Shown here in pieces: positions 11,165-23,100 of a stretch of DNA of 64,000 nt. Location: the NCBI GenBank assembly GCA_932521035.1, contig OW051497.1, positions 1,116,001-1,180,000 of the forward strand. The letters run 5' to 3'. The notes beneath the pieces were generated by a model. That model was not told where the DNA came from and did no database searches. It saw only the letters and a list, made by a program, of their open reading frames with translations. Position 1 is the first letter of the stretch; every line of letters starts with the position of its first letter. The position numbers were made by a program, and so were the translations under genes. The DNA is from Oscheius dolichura. Its lineage: Eukaryota; Nematoda; Chromadorea; Rhabditida; Rhabditidae.

Positions 11165-11320
11165 CTGTTACTGAATTCGACAACCTCGCCGGCCAACAAC
11201 TTCTGCCAACAGAAGAAGCAACAGCATCAGCGGCTATGGATGTAGACTCCCTCTCTCCGTCGAGGGAAGAGTACCGGCCTACTACCTCGCCGTCCCGCTG
11301 TAGCAGTTCGGGATATCTCT
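11165..11320 (+). repeat. Segment duplicated at 60.96-61.12 kb (MDVDSLSPS repeat)
   Basis: About 140 bp reading ...LAGQQLLPT...MDVDSLSPSR... recurs at 60960-61115 with roughly 85 percent similarity by eye. Whether it is ever translated is unknown. Confidence 0.7.
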
Positions 11321-11496
11321 CTCCGATTCTGAGGCTTCGATTGCTGCTCCATTTACTTCAAAGGTATGGTATTTTTGAAATGTGCTGGCTGAATTAGCCG
11401 TGATATGGGAGGTTTGGGTTACTGTAGCTGCTGAACGACTAAAAGATGGCGGCGAGGAGTCTAACTATGGCGTGAATTCCAACCACAAACGACGCG

Positions 11497-11512
11497 GCTG
11501 TCTAACTGTGGC
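11497..11512. repeat. Dispersed 16-mer GCTGTCTAACTGTGGC, inverted relative to 10.5 kb
   Basis: Opposite orientation to the 32-bp array at 10539-10662, giving the composite element inverted motif ends. Confidence 0.7.
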
Positions 11513-11535
11513 GGCCACAACGACTCCATTTCCAG

Positions 11536-11691
11536 AACAACATCTCGTGTGTCCCGATTATCATCGCCGAGGGTCGATTTGCTTTGGTCACCTCTTTCGG
11601 CATGTTTCGCTACATGGCTGGCTATTCTCTGAATCAGGTCGTCACAGTCATTCTCCTCTACTACATCAGCAATATCCTAACCGACGGACAG
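11536..11691 (+). pseudogene. Captured exon of a P5B-type (ATP13A/catp-like) ATPase
   Basis: A 52-codon open exon bounded by a CAG acceptor and a GTTACT donor. It reads NISCVPIIIAEGRFALVTSF followed by a GMFRYMAGYSLNQVV segment. P5B ATPases carry ECVP..I.EGR.ALVTSF..F.YMALYS at the start of the C-terminal membrane segments. No other ATPase exon is visible nearby. It is in opposite orientation to the SLC6 exon and only 370 bp away, so both look captured by a mobile element. Confidence 0.78.
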
Positions 11692-11827
11692 GTTACTACT
11701 CTTCCAAGAAACCCATAAAACCGTTTTTGTGGTTCCGTCGGCACAATATGCGCTAATTTAGCCACCTATTGAAACAAATTGATCACATTTACACACCTAT
11801 ATGTGAAGTTCAAACTATATTCACCTA

Positions 11828-11890
11828 ATCAAATGGCCCAATTTCGAACTTTGGCATCCAGAATATAGCCCATTTTGAAGGCAAAACTAG
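11828..11890 (+). repeat. Direct repeat flanking a composite element, right copy
   Basis: Partner of 10381-10442. The 11891-12405 stretch that follows has no confident exon. Confidence 0.8.
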
Positions 11891-12405
11891 CCAATATCTC
11901 AAATTCTGGATAATAGAGATGCCGTTTTTATGCGCGGAAACGCTTAGTAACGTCGTTAGCTTCATTTTGAGCGCAAAAACAGCCATAGTTGAAAAAAATT
12001 GTCCCGAATCTGCACTCAATTTGCTTCCCTCCGCAACGAATTTTACTTCGATCCCTCGAAATATGTCTTCTGGTACAACAGGAGGTCCAATAGCGCATTT
12101 TCTGATGTACTTTTGTAGAGAGACGGCACACAAAAGCAAGACAGAAGACGAGTAGAACAAGAGAGGTTCGAATTTCTATTTGGAGCAATCTCCAGCGACG
12201 CAGTAAAGGAATGCCCATATTTTTCAGGAGCGACCTCTTATAGGGAGAAAAAGGGGATTACCCGGATTAGACCAAAAAAGTTGTCAAAGCGAAAAAAAAT
12301 TGAAAAAAAACAAAAGCGGTCGAGTTGACAAGTTTTTGTCGGGTCTTTTGCGTGTCCCCTCGTTTAATCCAGTAGCCGGCCGCTGGCCATTCATTCTCTC
12401 TCCAG

Positions 12406-15400
12406 CAGTCTTCCTGTGCTCTCCTCTTTTTTCTGGCGGTCTACTGTACAACTTTGCTGCTACTTCTGCTGGCGTTTACAGGGACGCGCACCCGCACCAA
12501 CAATGTTGCCGCCACGAGTAGCCGGACAATACGGTCAGTTATTATTTGGGTTGGTTAGATGACTGTTGACTTCCCCATTCTAAAAGAACAGTTTAAACAC
12601 TACCTTTTCAGTGTGCACATTCCAAGATCCCACAGACAAGACGGTGTTCATTACCCCAGTGGATGGAATCCTGGAAATTTGCAAGAAATTTAACGGAGAT
12701 TTGAAGCTGGTCAAAGGAGCTCTAAGTGGCGAGATAACGTTCGTAGATGGCTGTCTGAGCCTTACCGGAGTGGACATGACCGGCGTGACGAAGATTGACG
12801 CGAAACCTAATACCGACAAGGCAACGTGTGGTAATAAGGACCCGTCGGAGATCAAAAACAACAAGGGCCTCTGTGGAGTAATGATATAATGGGAAAGGTG
12901 AAGGAATACTTCAAAGATTCTGTGACGATTGAACTGGACGACAGTTGCAGTGAGTTTTTTAGTCTTCCAGGGTCGGCGACCCTTATATCTTATATCTTGT
13001 ATTTAACTCTACTCTTTTCAGCGAAAACCTGTTCCCTCCAGGCGGAAGTAGACCACCCCTACTACCGATGTAGTGCGTTAGATGGAACCGGAGCCCCTCT
13101 GTCCATCGAGCAATGGTTCGCTCCTGGACCTTTGGCAGGCAATGGGAATCTACTGAAATCGGCCACGGGAACAACCAGCATCAAGAACAGTGCGGTGATC
13201 ATCATCTCGCTGCCTTCTGTTAAGTCCATGGGCCGTATGTTACCGCCATCTTTTCTATTGTATACGTTTTTTAGACCTCGAAATTGTGGACAACGCCGAA
13301 CTGACCACACTCGAATTGCCGCAATTGGACACGATCGCCGAGCTGACTATTACGGGAAATGTGAAGCTGCTCTTGGCGGAGATCAAGACACTTTCTAAGG
13401 CCCTTTCTCCAACCAAGTCGACGGTCGAGTGCAGGACAGGCACGGCTGGCGTCACCGACATTGAGGATCTTCGTCTCTGCACGATCATCATCGGCGATCT
13501 TATCTTGAAGGGCCTGAAGAACGACGTGGATGTCAGCAAATTCAGCCAGCTCAAGGAAATTAGAGGCTGTATCACTGTCGAGGACACCGATCTATCGAAT
13601 GTCGACTTCCTGGACATGACCATCAACGACTGCACCGGAGGACAGACACTCAAAAATAACCCGAAGCTGTGTACGCCAGCGTTCCTGGAGAAAAATCCTA
13701 AGGTCACGAACGATCAAAATGGCAAAAATGCTAAATGCGGTTGGTTGCTCGTTTCTTATTTGACCACAGCGGGATGGAGCTCTGTAGCCGAGCTGTAGAT
13801 GAGCTGTTGGGCTATAGAAGTTGCCTGGGACCGTTTTAACCTTGAAAGCCAATTAGGGGAGCCTACAGAGCTCCATTTGATGCGACTTCAGAATGAAAAC
13901 TAATGGATTCATTTCAGGAAAGATCTGTACCTCGCTGACGCAGAAGAATTGTGTAATCTTTGACGGGGACCTGGTGATCGGGAGCAGTATTACCGCGGCT
14001 GACATCCAGAAGCTGGAAACGGTCAGCGGGAAGCCGACCATCAACGGCACCACCCTGCCCAGTCTCGAATTTCCCGCCCTGACGACGATTACCAGTTCCA
14101 CAGGCACTGTAACCTACCCTCTAGAATTGACTACTTTCAGCCCCGGCCCTCGTCGTTGCCAATAATCCCACGCTGGCCATGTTGAAAATGCCGAAAATGG
14201 CGAATATCTCCTCGAAGGATAATGGCAAACCGCTGGTCAGAATTGAAAAGAATCCCCTGCTGACGGATTTGAGCCAGTTCCTCCCGGCCGCCATGTAGGG
14301 CACCTGTAGCCGGTCGGCCTCGTCGACTTGTCTCTATGACCTGGCAGATGACAGTTCCGTCGGTAGGAGACCCATTTTATCGGGAAAATGACGTTATTCC
14401 AGGCTGGCTCCAGGAGAATCTGGTCAAGGTTATCATCATAATAGGAGTCGTTCTCCTTCTGGCAGCTGGTGGCGGTGGCTTTGCCGTTTGGTGGTTCGTC
14501 TTCAGGAAGAGAAAAGATAAAAAAGAAGCCAAAGCTGATACAGCCGCTGAGAATGGAGAAGACTCGATAACAGTTGCAGAGAAGGAGCCCAAAGTTGAAG
14601 TTATCGAAGCAATTCCACGATTACATCCTAAAACGAATAATCTGGCATATCTACACCATCTCGCGGATCACATTGTCAAGCAGTGGCATGGAGTAGTCCA
14701 ATTTCGAATAATGCTCAGCGAAAGCCGTGAGTTGATTTGTTTTTCTTATAACCATACTGGTCTTACCTAAAAAATATTGACAAAACGTTTTTGACCCATG
14801 GAGGATCGCACTCCAGATGAAAAAAATGCAAGACATTCATAGCCGAGTGCACTATCCACTCGGCCACCATTTCACTTTTTTTACTGTCGTTTTTGTCGAT
14901 TTTCGACAATTTCTGCCAGCTTTCTCGAAAAGTGGACCCTATGATAACTTTTTCCGCGCTTTCGAATGGTATAGGTCTTGGGTCAAAAAGACAGCCTAAA
15001 GTTAAAGCAGACCCTTGTTAATCGAAATCCAATTTCAGATACCGAAGCTCAGGTTGCTGCTGGCCAACTTGATCAGGGAGATCTGGACACTTTGCAAAGA
15101 TATCGAAGTAAGTGTGGTTAATTTGTTTTTTTCCGCGTAGAAATCAGTAGAAATGAAAATCTTTCAGGAAATAAAATGGATACTGATAGAATCCGTTTGA
15201 ACAGAAAAGTCTACCTGGTTTACAAGGACTTTCAGCGCAACACGGTACGAAAAGAATAATAAGAAGAAGGATGAAAAGAAGAAGGGAGGCAAGAAGACGA
15301 AGAGGGCGAAATCGGGCAAGGGGTCTAAAGAGAAGAAGGGAAAGAAGCCGAAGAACGCCTCGAAGAAGATTAAAAAGGCTGCAAAGAAGAAGACGAAAGC

Positions 15401-16313
15401 CTCGAAGAAAAATTCGAACTTGACGGATCAGTGTGACGTGGTGGAAGAGCCTCGGCAGCGGGTCAAGCTGATGCATATTGGAGGTAGCTTCGAGGAGGCA
15501 ATGAAAACGGTTGAATGCCTTAAAGTGAGTCTATTGGTTACGGTAGAAGTTGCCCGAATAACATTGAGATATAAAATCTACTTGTTCTTTTTCAGCTAAC
15601 AATTCTGCAAAATATCTTATGGAATACACCAAGGATAAGAAAACGTACGCTATGGAAGTTGAGCTGACGGAAATGGAAGCACCGGACATGTTGATAGGCA
15701 AGCTGGGGGTTCTCTTTACTCTTCTATGCCTGGCAACACGATATCGTTGTCCATACGAGCGTACCGGACTATCTCGTGATGAGCTTCTATGTCTATTCGA
15801 CAATTGACCTGCTCAATTATCGAATTGACCTAAACAAGACGCCGGAATTGGTTGAACTCTTTCCAATTGCTACGATGTATCCGACGTATCACAATTTGTT
15901 TGCCGGCAAGAATTAGACGAATTTCGATGAGATTACCGCCTTTACTCTATTTCTTACATGTATACTCGAATGGGCAAGAGAAGATCTACCGGTTGAGAAC
16001 GTCCTTCACTCGGACATTAAACTTTGTAAGTCTCCACCGAAGCTGTTTCTCGGGGCCCCTGCCATTTTTTCAGCTTTTATTTCAGCTTCTCCGCTGGCGG
16101 CGGTAAGAAAAGACAAAAAAGACAAAGACGCCGACGAAGGACGAGGAGAAAAAGGACAAGAAGGCCGAGAAGAAGGCGGATAAGAAGGAGAATAATAAGA
16201 AGGAGATGACGGGAGATAATTAGAAGAAGAAGACGTCGAAAGAGGAAGAGTCGAAGAAGAAGAACAAGAAGAAGGCGGAAAAGTCGGATGGGACAGAAGA
16301 GTCTCAAGAATGA
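12406..16313 (+). CDS. Receptor L-domain single-pass membrane protein with lysine-rich cytoplasmic tail, interrupted
   Basis: Resembles the nematode insulin/EGF-receptor L-domain (irld-type) proteins. Visible exons: 12406-12517 (signal-like LLLLLLAFTG), 12612-12877, 12898-12949, 13022-13234, 13275-13739, 13918-14103, 14141-14362, 14403-14726, 15039-15107, then 15168 onward. L-domain-type strands include GDLKLVKGALSGEITFVDGC, IIIGDLILKGL...FSQLKEIRGCITVEDTDL and LETVSGKPTINGTTLPSLEF. A TM helix (VIIIIGVVLLLAAGGGGFAV) precedes a basic stop-transfer, and two Lys-rich stretches lie at 15.26-15.41 and 16.09-16.29 kb. Oddities: a 20-nt apparent intron (12878-12897), a GC-AG intron at 14104, in-frame TAG at 14296, 15914 and 16221, and a frame change near 15.25 kb. 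It may be decaying. The ATG-bearing first exon was not found. AATAAA lies near 16415. Confidence 0.65.
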
Positions 16314-16419
16314 GGAAATGGAGGAGATAGAGCAGATTTAGGTAGATTTTTTAGTCGATTAAAAGCCGACAACAAAGAAAATGAAAGAATAAAAAAATTT
16401 AAACAAATTGAATAAATAA

Positions 16420-17924
16420 ACATATTCACGGGTTTTATTTTCGTCTTTTAGTGCTTCTCAGTTTCGCTGATTGTTTTGTATACTGGACAAGAGGAAGCCC
16501 CGGTTACTCGAGGGGGCCGCCCTGATTTGTGTCGACCATTCTCGAAGACACATTCCTGTTTCATTCCAGCCACTGTTTCCTATTACAGACGGCGGTTATT
16601 CCCGGGAAATTCTTCTCAAAAGAGTATTTAAATCGGGGAAGAACTACCCGAGGCCGCCCATTTTTGCGACACCCCCAAGGTTTTTGGGTCTAAATGATCG
16701 GCAGCTAGAGAGCCTCAAGATACGTTACCGATGTCATTCGATTCGTCTGTTTGTCCTCTAGAATGTGATGGGGGTGTTAGGGCACTTTTCTGCGATCTAA
16801 AGGAGCTAGCAGCGAACGAAGGGAATAGATGGGCGCACCATTAAAGCTTTCGCTTCGGTGCTTGATAGTGCGTCAGAATCGCGAGGAACCCCTCTGCGCC
16901 CCCCTTAGCCTTGAAGAGGAGAAAAAGGTGTGCTAGACGAAGCATTAAAGGAACTGTCAGGGACCTAAAACAACCTGTGCTTAAAAAATTCGCCTTTTTC
17001 TCCTGATTACGATGGTCTATTTATTTTTGCATATAGACGCCTGTATCACGAGAAAAATACACATTCATGATCAAAATCTGGTCGAAAAAACAAAAATTGA
17101 TCATGATCGTTGCAGGACCTTTATGGGGAAATGGGGACAGACCACCCCCGAGGTGGGAAGAAATCACCCCGTCTCGTCAGAAAATGGAAATTCAGATTGC
17201 CACGACCCTTCAAACATAAAATTAGACTTGTGGAATTCACCAAAAACTGCACCAGACCATCTTTCAAGGAAAGCAAACGATCCAGTAAAATATGTCCCAT
17301 TTTTTCTGCGCTTCCGTGCCTCAAAAGGACAAGATTACGGTACATACAACCGGAAGCAATCAAAAGTTGTCCCTGTTTTCGTGGGAGTTTCGTAAACCCT
17401 TCCGGCAGAGATTAGCTGACCACGGTCTGCACTTTTTTTATCGGGAGAGCGTAACCACAAGGGAGGGGGCGAATTCTTCGGGAGACCGGAAACGGGATTA
17501 GTTTACAGGAAATGTCAAGGATTACTGTAGAAAAGTGAAAGACACTACACTACCTGGCCCCAATAATTCCCAGTGGCATTGATTGGCTAAATAGAGTAGC
17601 TAAAACCAAACAAATAGTTTTTGGGCTGTGTTATGATCCTTCCTCAAGGGGGCAAATTCTTCACGGGACCGGAAACAGGGTAACGGGACCGGAAACAGGA
17701 TTCCCGTTAAGGGAAGCAACAGTTATTCCCATACTGTTGCCAGTGTGGGTATTCAAAAATTAGAATCCAACCGGTTTCGCACGCTGTATTGAGGCGAGGC
17801 AAATGGACCCATTTTTCGGCCTGAAAGTTATTATTCCTGTAGCCGTAGACCTCAGCTAAAAAAACAGATGTATGCCTGACCCTGCCTGAAAAAGTACAGG
17901 AAAATAGAAGCTAGTGGATGGTGT
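16420..17924. other. Intergenic, short direct repeats only
   Basis: No convincing exon. ACGGGACCGGAAACAGG occurs twice within 17653-17700, with a related copy near 17480. Confidence 0.45.
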
Positions 17925-19428
17925 TCAGTAATAATTCATTGCAAACGAGTGTAATTGACTCTTTGGTGTTACTGATATCACAGGAGTTCTTCTAAATCTT
18001 TGAAAGTATCTCTGATAAGCTGGATTCATAGCAATTAGTACTACTCCACCGACAATACTGAAAGACGAGAGACTGGCAATGACCAAATGGCCGAAGACTG
18101 GAACAATTCCTTTCAAATCAGCGAGAAATAACTCACCCATTCCAGAACCGAATATTTTCCAATAAACAACGATATTATGACCAGCAAACGGCACTCCGAC
18201 GAAGCCAAAGGGAACAACAACCTGGCAGCACAACTGGATGAGCAACTTCCTTTGAAGGTGGATCAAATGACGAGACATTAGAGTCGTGGATGTGTTGCGG
18301 ACGGAAGAGGTAATACAGTACACCGATTCACCAACAACTATGATGATGAACAAGATTATGGGGAGGGCTACGGTACGGATAATGACCCATTGATCGTAGA
18401 CAAGAAAGCCAGGGATATCCAGCAAGTCTTTGGTAATGCAAGAATAGTACTGAAAGCATTATGAAAGTTCATTGTTTTTGTGTAACTTGATCAAAATGTG
18501 GCACAGTATATTCCTTACAAAAGGAGCGTTTGGTTTCTCTCATTTGGTGGAAGGACTACCCGTCCCCGTTAGTGTTTTCGCGGTAAGAGCGCTGCTTTTC
18601 TTTTCGGAATGTTCAATTCAAAAGATTCCAAAGATAATTAAGAAGTGAGGCAGGTGCTCGGGGTTATGTTCCACGTTACTGCACAAAGCTCCAACAGATC
18701 TGGACCCTTTTTGCGCATGACCATTGTCTTCAGTGCTAATACTCTTTCTCAAGACGTGATTACCTTAGCATCGTTCTCTATAATAGTTGCCATATCTTCA
18801 AAGCATAGACTGTAGAGGTATCCACAAAAAAGGGCAAAAGAATAGATAAAGAACATCCGAAATTTATAATGTAGAGGGAAGCGGCGTCTCCCCAGGATTG
18901 TTAAGTGTCGATAAACGAAAAGATGTTGAACGGCAGCCAATGAGAGTAAGGAGCAGGTCATACATAGAGTACACATGTAATGAGTAGGAATAGCTCCTCG
19001 GAAGATACTCTCAGTATAGCCCATTTGAAATGGACAGAAGAGCACCGGCTTGGCTATGAAGTTGAACTATAGGTCAAATAACAATAAAACATCTTGAGAC
19101 TTACAGAGATATCAGTGAAACCGGTGACCAATTGATGCCACAGTAGGTACCAGCGATAGGAACTCATGAGCCGAGGGGAGAGGCAGACTATACAGTAACA
19201 GACAAAGAGGTTGAAAGTCACTCCAAAGACGAATATCCCGTTTAAGAGAACCCAATACCAAGTGACACCCTTGGATTCAGCATAGGATTCACATTGCAGC
19301 ATGATGTGATAGCGACTGGAAATGAAAATATAGAGGGCCGATGGAACGGCGGAGGAGAAAAAGGAATAATCATTGCATACAAAATGGACAAGTTTCGAAG
19401 AGGAACTTCCTCTTCGCGAGACTGGCAT
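17925..19428 (-). CDS. Seven-transmembrane chemoreceptor, Srh/Str-like
   Basis: Exons 19428-19105, 19066-18764, 18449-18138 and 18109-17925 if the 27-nt GTGAG...AAAG segment at 18110-18136 is an intron; without it the last exon runs through in frame. About 374-383 residues. Hydrophobic segments include WYWVLLNGIFVFGVTFNLFV (TM1), MFFIYSFALFCGYLY, IIRTVALPIILFIIIVVGE, LIQLCCQVVVPFGFVGVPF and FGHLVIASLSSFSIVGGVVL (TM7), followed by a basic tail. The post-TM1 motif SSYRWYLLWHQLVTGFTDI and the pre-TM7/tail pattern (MNPAYQRYF) match nematode Str-superfamily serpentine receptors. Expected role: ligand-gated GPCR in chemosensory neurons. The intron between exons 2 and 3 (about 315 nt) is long for this window. 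Confidence 0.82.
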
Positions 19429-19999
19429 TAGACCTATGATATCTGTTTCTTAAAACTGGTGGGAAACCAAAAATAACGGAGTAGTGTGCATTAGCAGTCG
19501 TACCAGTCGTTGGTGACTCCGACAGTATCTTTAGAGGTGGCGGACTCAACGAATTACACAGAAGGCAAGATTAACTGAGTTTGACCGGGCTGATAAAAAG
19601 GACCGAATACTCGTAATAGCTGACGGACGCTTTTCACAGGAGAATCTCTCTCAAATAGAAACTTCAATAAGAGAAAAATGGATGTGGGCCATGCCCGAGA
19701 CTCTCTTACACTAGAGACTATACAGAGCTTTCTGGGCTGACAATAGACGTCAACCCATGTAAAATGTTCTTTGCCGATAATAATTCAAGGAATGCTGCGC
19801 CACCTAGCCTGCCTCTGACGAAAGGGGAACAAAGATTAAAGAAAAATCCCTGCGTGCAAACTTAATCAGTCGCGTTATCCAATTGTGACGAAAAAAGAAC
19901 GCTAAATAATTCATGTTACTGGTAGGTTCTCCAGTGAAATTTCCATTACTAACTAAGGGACAAGCATACAGGTGAGGCAGTTTTACTATTACTACTTTT

Positions 20000-20230
20000 C
20001 ACCAAAAAAAAATAAAAGACCGCGCTGAATTTAATTTGCCACCGGCGCCTTGCGCCAGACTTCATTTCTTTCGCAATGTTTTAATAACAAAGCAAAATAG
20101 AAAAAAACTGGCCGTAGGGGATCGGAAGAGGGCGAGACACAGTCTGGACAGGGGAGGCAGAGAAATGGCAGAGGAAGCGGGACGCGCGACCGAAAGTCCG
20201 TTCAGTTGCTCCTTGATGAGAAATCATATT
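20000..20230 (-). repeat. Dispersed repeat with GGCGCC core, copy 1
   Basis: Shares the arrangement AATAAAAGACCGCG..., a CCGGCGCC block, an A-rich stretch with AAAAAACTG, then a GC-rich stretch with the 28.66-28.91 and 58.83-59.16 kb copies. Similarity is partial. Confidence 0.5.
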
Positions 20231-21603
20231 ATTACGTATTTCATCGTTTTCCTCAGTTTATAGTGTGCTCCTGATTGAATAACTTTAGTTTCCTGCATAG
20301 ACGTTAGCTCCCATCATTTTGCAAAAAGAATATCACTCATCTCATCGGAATACGGGTTATCAACAGAGCAGAAGTCAAAGTTCTTTTTCTGTGATTGTGA
20401 ATAGCAATAAGCAAAACTTCATCATGACAACGGGGGACTGAACAAAAGTACGTGGTTCCTCAGCAAAGCTCAGCATTTGATTGGGTGATATTGCCCCTGT
20501 TATCCAGTTACTTGCCCGCAGAAGTCTAACAACAAATGGTGACGATCTATTTGACAGGCAGGTAACACTTGTGAACGGAATTTGGAGACAGGGATTACAT
20601 TAGTTGATATAATTTTAATTTAATTTTCTTTTTTTCCATGGCTTTCTGCTCGTTCCTCATCCGCCATAGATCAATAACTACAATCAACGGGTCAGGCCTA
20701 AGCTTTCTATTATTTTTTTATTAATACCATAGAGGTAGAGTTAGCCTCAGATTTTCACTATGTAACCACAGTTTGAATTAAACCTAGTCTATTCATTTGA
20801 GAAAATAAAAATCTTGGGCAAAACCACCATAGCCTAGATCAATTAATTAAACGAGTTATATGAATAGGAAAAGCCCACCTATTCGACCTCCAACGGGAAT
20901 TTATCTTTGTAAGATCCCTTTATTTTTTGATTGCACTCCTTTCATTCTGCGCCTTACAAGAAAAGGGCCCTAGTCCAGAATGCAGCACAAATACGTCATG
21001 AACAAAGACCTTCTCTCCATCAAAATGGGAAATAGGCCATGAATCTAGTAGAGTAATCTACCGGGATGTTTATTTAAAATGATTAGACTACGGTATGCTT
21101 TATATAACGAGTTGAATTTTTAACATTTATCCTCCCAGATCGGAGCAGAATAACGTACAAACTTTCTCGAAGCAAAGAAAGACTGGGAGTCAGTGAGAGA
21201 CGGAACAAGGGATTCTTTTGATGAGAACGACTACTCTTCTTGATAATCTGGGTAACAGAACAGCACGACTGTACGCGAGAAAGCTTTTTAACTCTCACGA
21301 GATCATGTTGCAAGACAGAAAACAAGGGAACATGCGTTTACATTCTTCCCTGTATGCGATACTCCAATTTCAGTGTTTTTAATACTTCTTTCTTTTGTAA
21401 GAGCAAGAGATGCAGCATACCGAACATATCGGGATGAGCAATTTTGAAAGCTACGCGAAGAAAACCATGTGTTACAACACCTCCTGCATTAAGCTTCTAC
21501 CCAACGCCCAAAATAGAACAAAAGAAGACAGCAGTAGGCCTTTAAACCGAAAATATACTCACTACGATATTAGTTTCATCTGTAAATGACGAAAATCTGA
21601 GAG

Positions 21604-21668
21604 GGGCGACTGAAAGTCCGCGGACTTTGGGTGCCCTTTTTGGGGGGCGACTGAAAGTCCGCGTCGCG
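21604..21668. repeat. Tandem motif GGGGCGACTGAAAGTCCGCG
   Basis: Two copies about 42 bp apart; related copies lie near 20186 (CGACCGAAAGTCCG) and 43540 (CGGCCGAAAGTCCGCGG). Confidence 0.7.
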
Positions 21669-21710
21669 CGTCCGAGGAAGCGACCATCTTCGGGGAGAAC
21701 GCGAAGGAGA

Positions 21711-21860
21711 ATAACTTCCTGGAAATGGAAATGACAATATTTCGTTAAATTTTAACCAAATTTGACGTTTCCACATATGACCTGTTCCATTTTCTTGAGG
21801 AGGGCGAGGTCAGTGGGATCGGCTCTTGGAGTGCGTAGCCGTCGTTCTGCGGCACTGGCC
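21711..21860 (+). repeat. Dispersed repeat ending GGGATCGGCTCTTGGAG, copy 1
   Basis: Pattern CTTCCTGGAAATGGAAATGA ... TTAACCAAATTTGAC... TCCATTTTC ... GGATCGGCTCTTGGAG. Other copies at 28963-29110, 59213-59340 and, inverted, 39225-39365. Confidence 0.75.
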
Positions 21861-22269
21861 CTCTTTAAAAGCTGGGAGGTCTTTTCTGTGGTCCTATTTC
21901 ATTTTGAAACAAAAATAAAATAAACGGACACCAAATTGTGCTTTTCCTTTGAGTATTTTTTTCACAAACATTCGTCTTTTGATAGAAACTCGTCTCCGGA
22001 AATATTCCACTTTCTTCTTGTTGGTTTTCATTTCGAAGCTTGAACGCTTTAAAGGGTTGTGTTGAAGAATGAATAAAAGTTCTTCTCGGTCCTTAGGAAA
22101 ACCATCTATGCACAAGAATTCTACCGAGTCTTTTCCTCGAAATTGGCCTGAACATACCTCCTCTAATGCACAGTACTACCGGATCCTTCCCGAGTGAGAT
22201 CATCGTATTATATTACAGGTATTCACTCTTTTACTCTAAAATAAAACCTTCACCCTTCGACGAATGCAT

Positions 22270-22713
22270 CGGCTGTGTCGGATCTTTCCCCCTTTCGACG
22301 AAGGATACTCCCTCCACGACATCTCCTCTGTTGCGGAAATTCCTCTGGCCGGCTTCTGCATATGCTCTGTGGGTACGTTTCCTGTTCTTATCTTTTCAAT
22401 ACTTGATATATCAACATAACAGCCATGGTAACATTGTTTTTAGACCGATTTACGGAGGACTACGAGGCCATTGGATTCAACGATATTGTTAGTGGAGCGT
22501 TTGGTTTCATCGTCAGTCCTGTCAGAAGCACTTGGTACAATAAATATACATGTGCGTCTATCTTGTTCTTTAATTTTGGTTGTCATAGTCGAAAAGTTTA
22601 TTATCTATATTACATTACCTCTCCCTATGATTATAGTTCCCTCTTCTCGAAAATTGGAAACCCACAGAAATATGGTGGAGCTGAACAATCAAGGCAGGTT
22701 CTTCTGGCTCTAA
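22270..22713 (+). CDS. Candidate multi-pass membrane protein fragment
   Basis: Three exons join in frame: up to 22372, 22423-22551 and 22589-22713 (TAA). The translation has hydrophobic stretches (VAEIPLAGFCICSVAMVTLF, GFNDIVSGAFGFIVSPV, FIIYITLPLPMIIV) and a short polar C-terminus. The start is unresolved. I recognise no family; it could equally be a chemoreceptor remnant or chance. Confidence 0.35.
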
Positions 22714-23014
22714 AGAACGATGGTGTTCTTCCAAGTTGTCTTGAGCACACGAATAGAGCAATCCCGAGGCCATGGGCAACAGCTTTGGCTGCTTTGAGTA
22801 CGGCTTCGACGAACTGGAAGAGGACGGTTAATACAACCTGATAGTACCGGTATACCAAAACAACTTTCGCTTAAAGTTTGGCAATAGGTGTTTTCGAGCT
22901 GATCCTTGCAGTTCTAGGGCCACCATGGCGAAGAAATTGTCCGAAGCGGTTTTCTCAAAACGAGAGGTCTCTAGAAGAAAATGGCTCTCGATCCGCCTCT
23001 ATGAGATTTCCTTC

Positions 23015-23100
23015 AACTGAGAGATGCGATTTCGCCAAGAACACACCTCCCCGACTGCTCTCCCTCTACCACAGTTTATCGAAATTTCGAACGATTTTCT
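23015..23100 (+). repeat. Dispersed repeat (GAGAGATGCGATTTCGCCAA), copy 1
   Basis: About 80 bp ending in CCACAGTTTATCGAAATTTC. Near-identical copies at 29358-29450 and 32231-32312. Confidence 0.85.

Larger units (their letters stand above)
19429..22165. other. Repeat-rich intergenic region
   Basis: No confident gene. It holds copies of dispersed repeats (20.0-20.23 kb, 21.60-21.67 kb, 21.71-21.86 kb). Confidence 0.4.

Noticed and set aside
15168..16090. Receptor tyrosine phosphatase domain after the L-domain TM segment
   Set aside because: A faint NK.DTDRIRLN similarity was noted, but the WPD and HCSAGxGR motifs are absent.
4108..16313. Reassigned TAG codon (non-standard genetic code)
   Set aside because: Other gene models in the window appear to end in TAG (32217, 49908), so decay or error is simpler.
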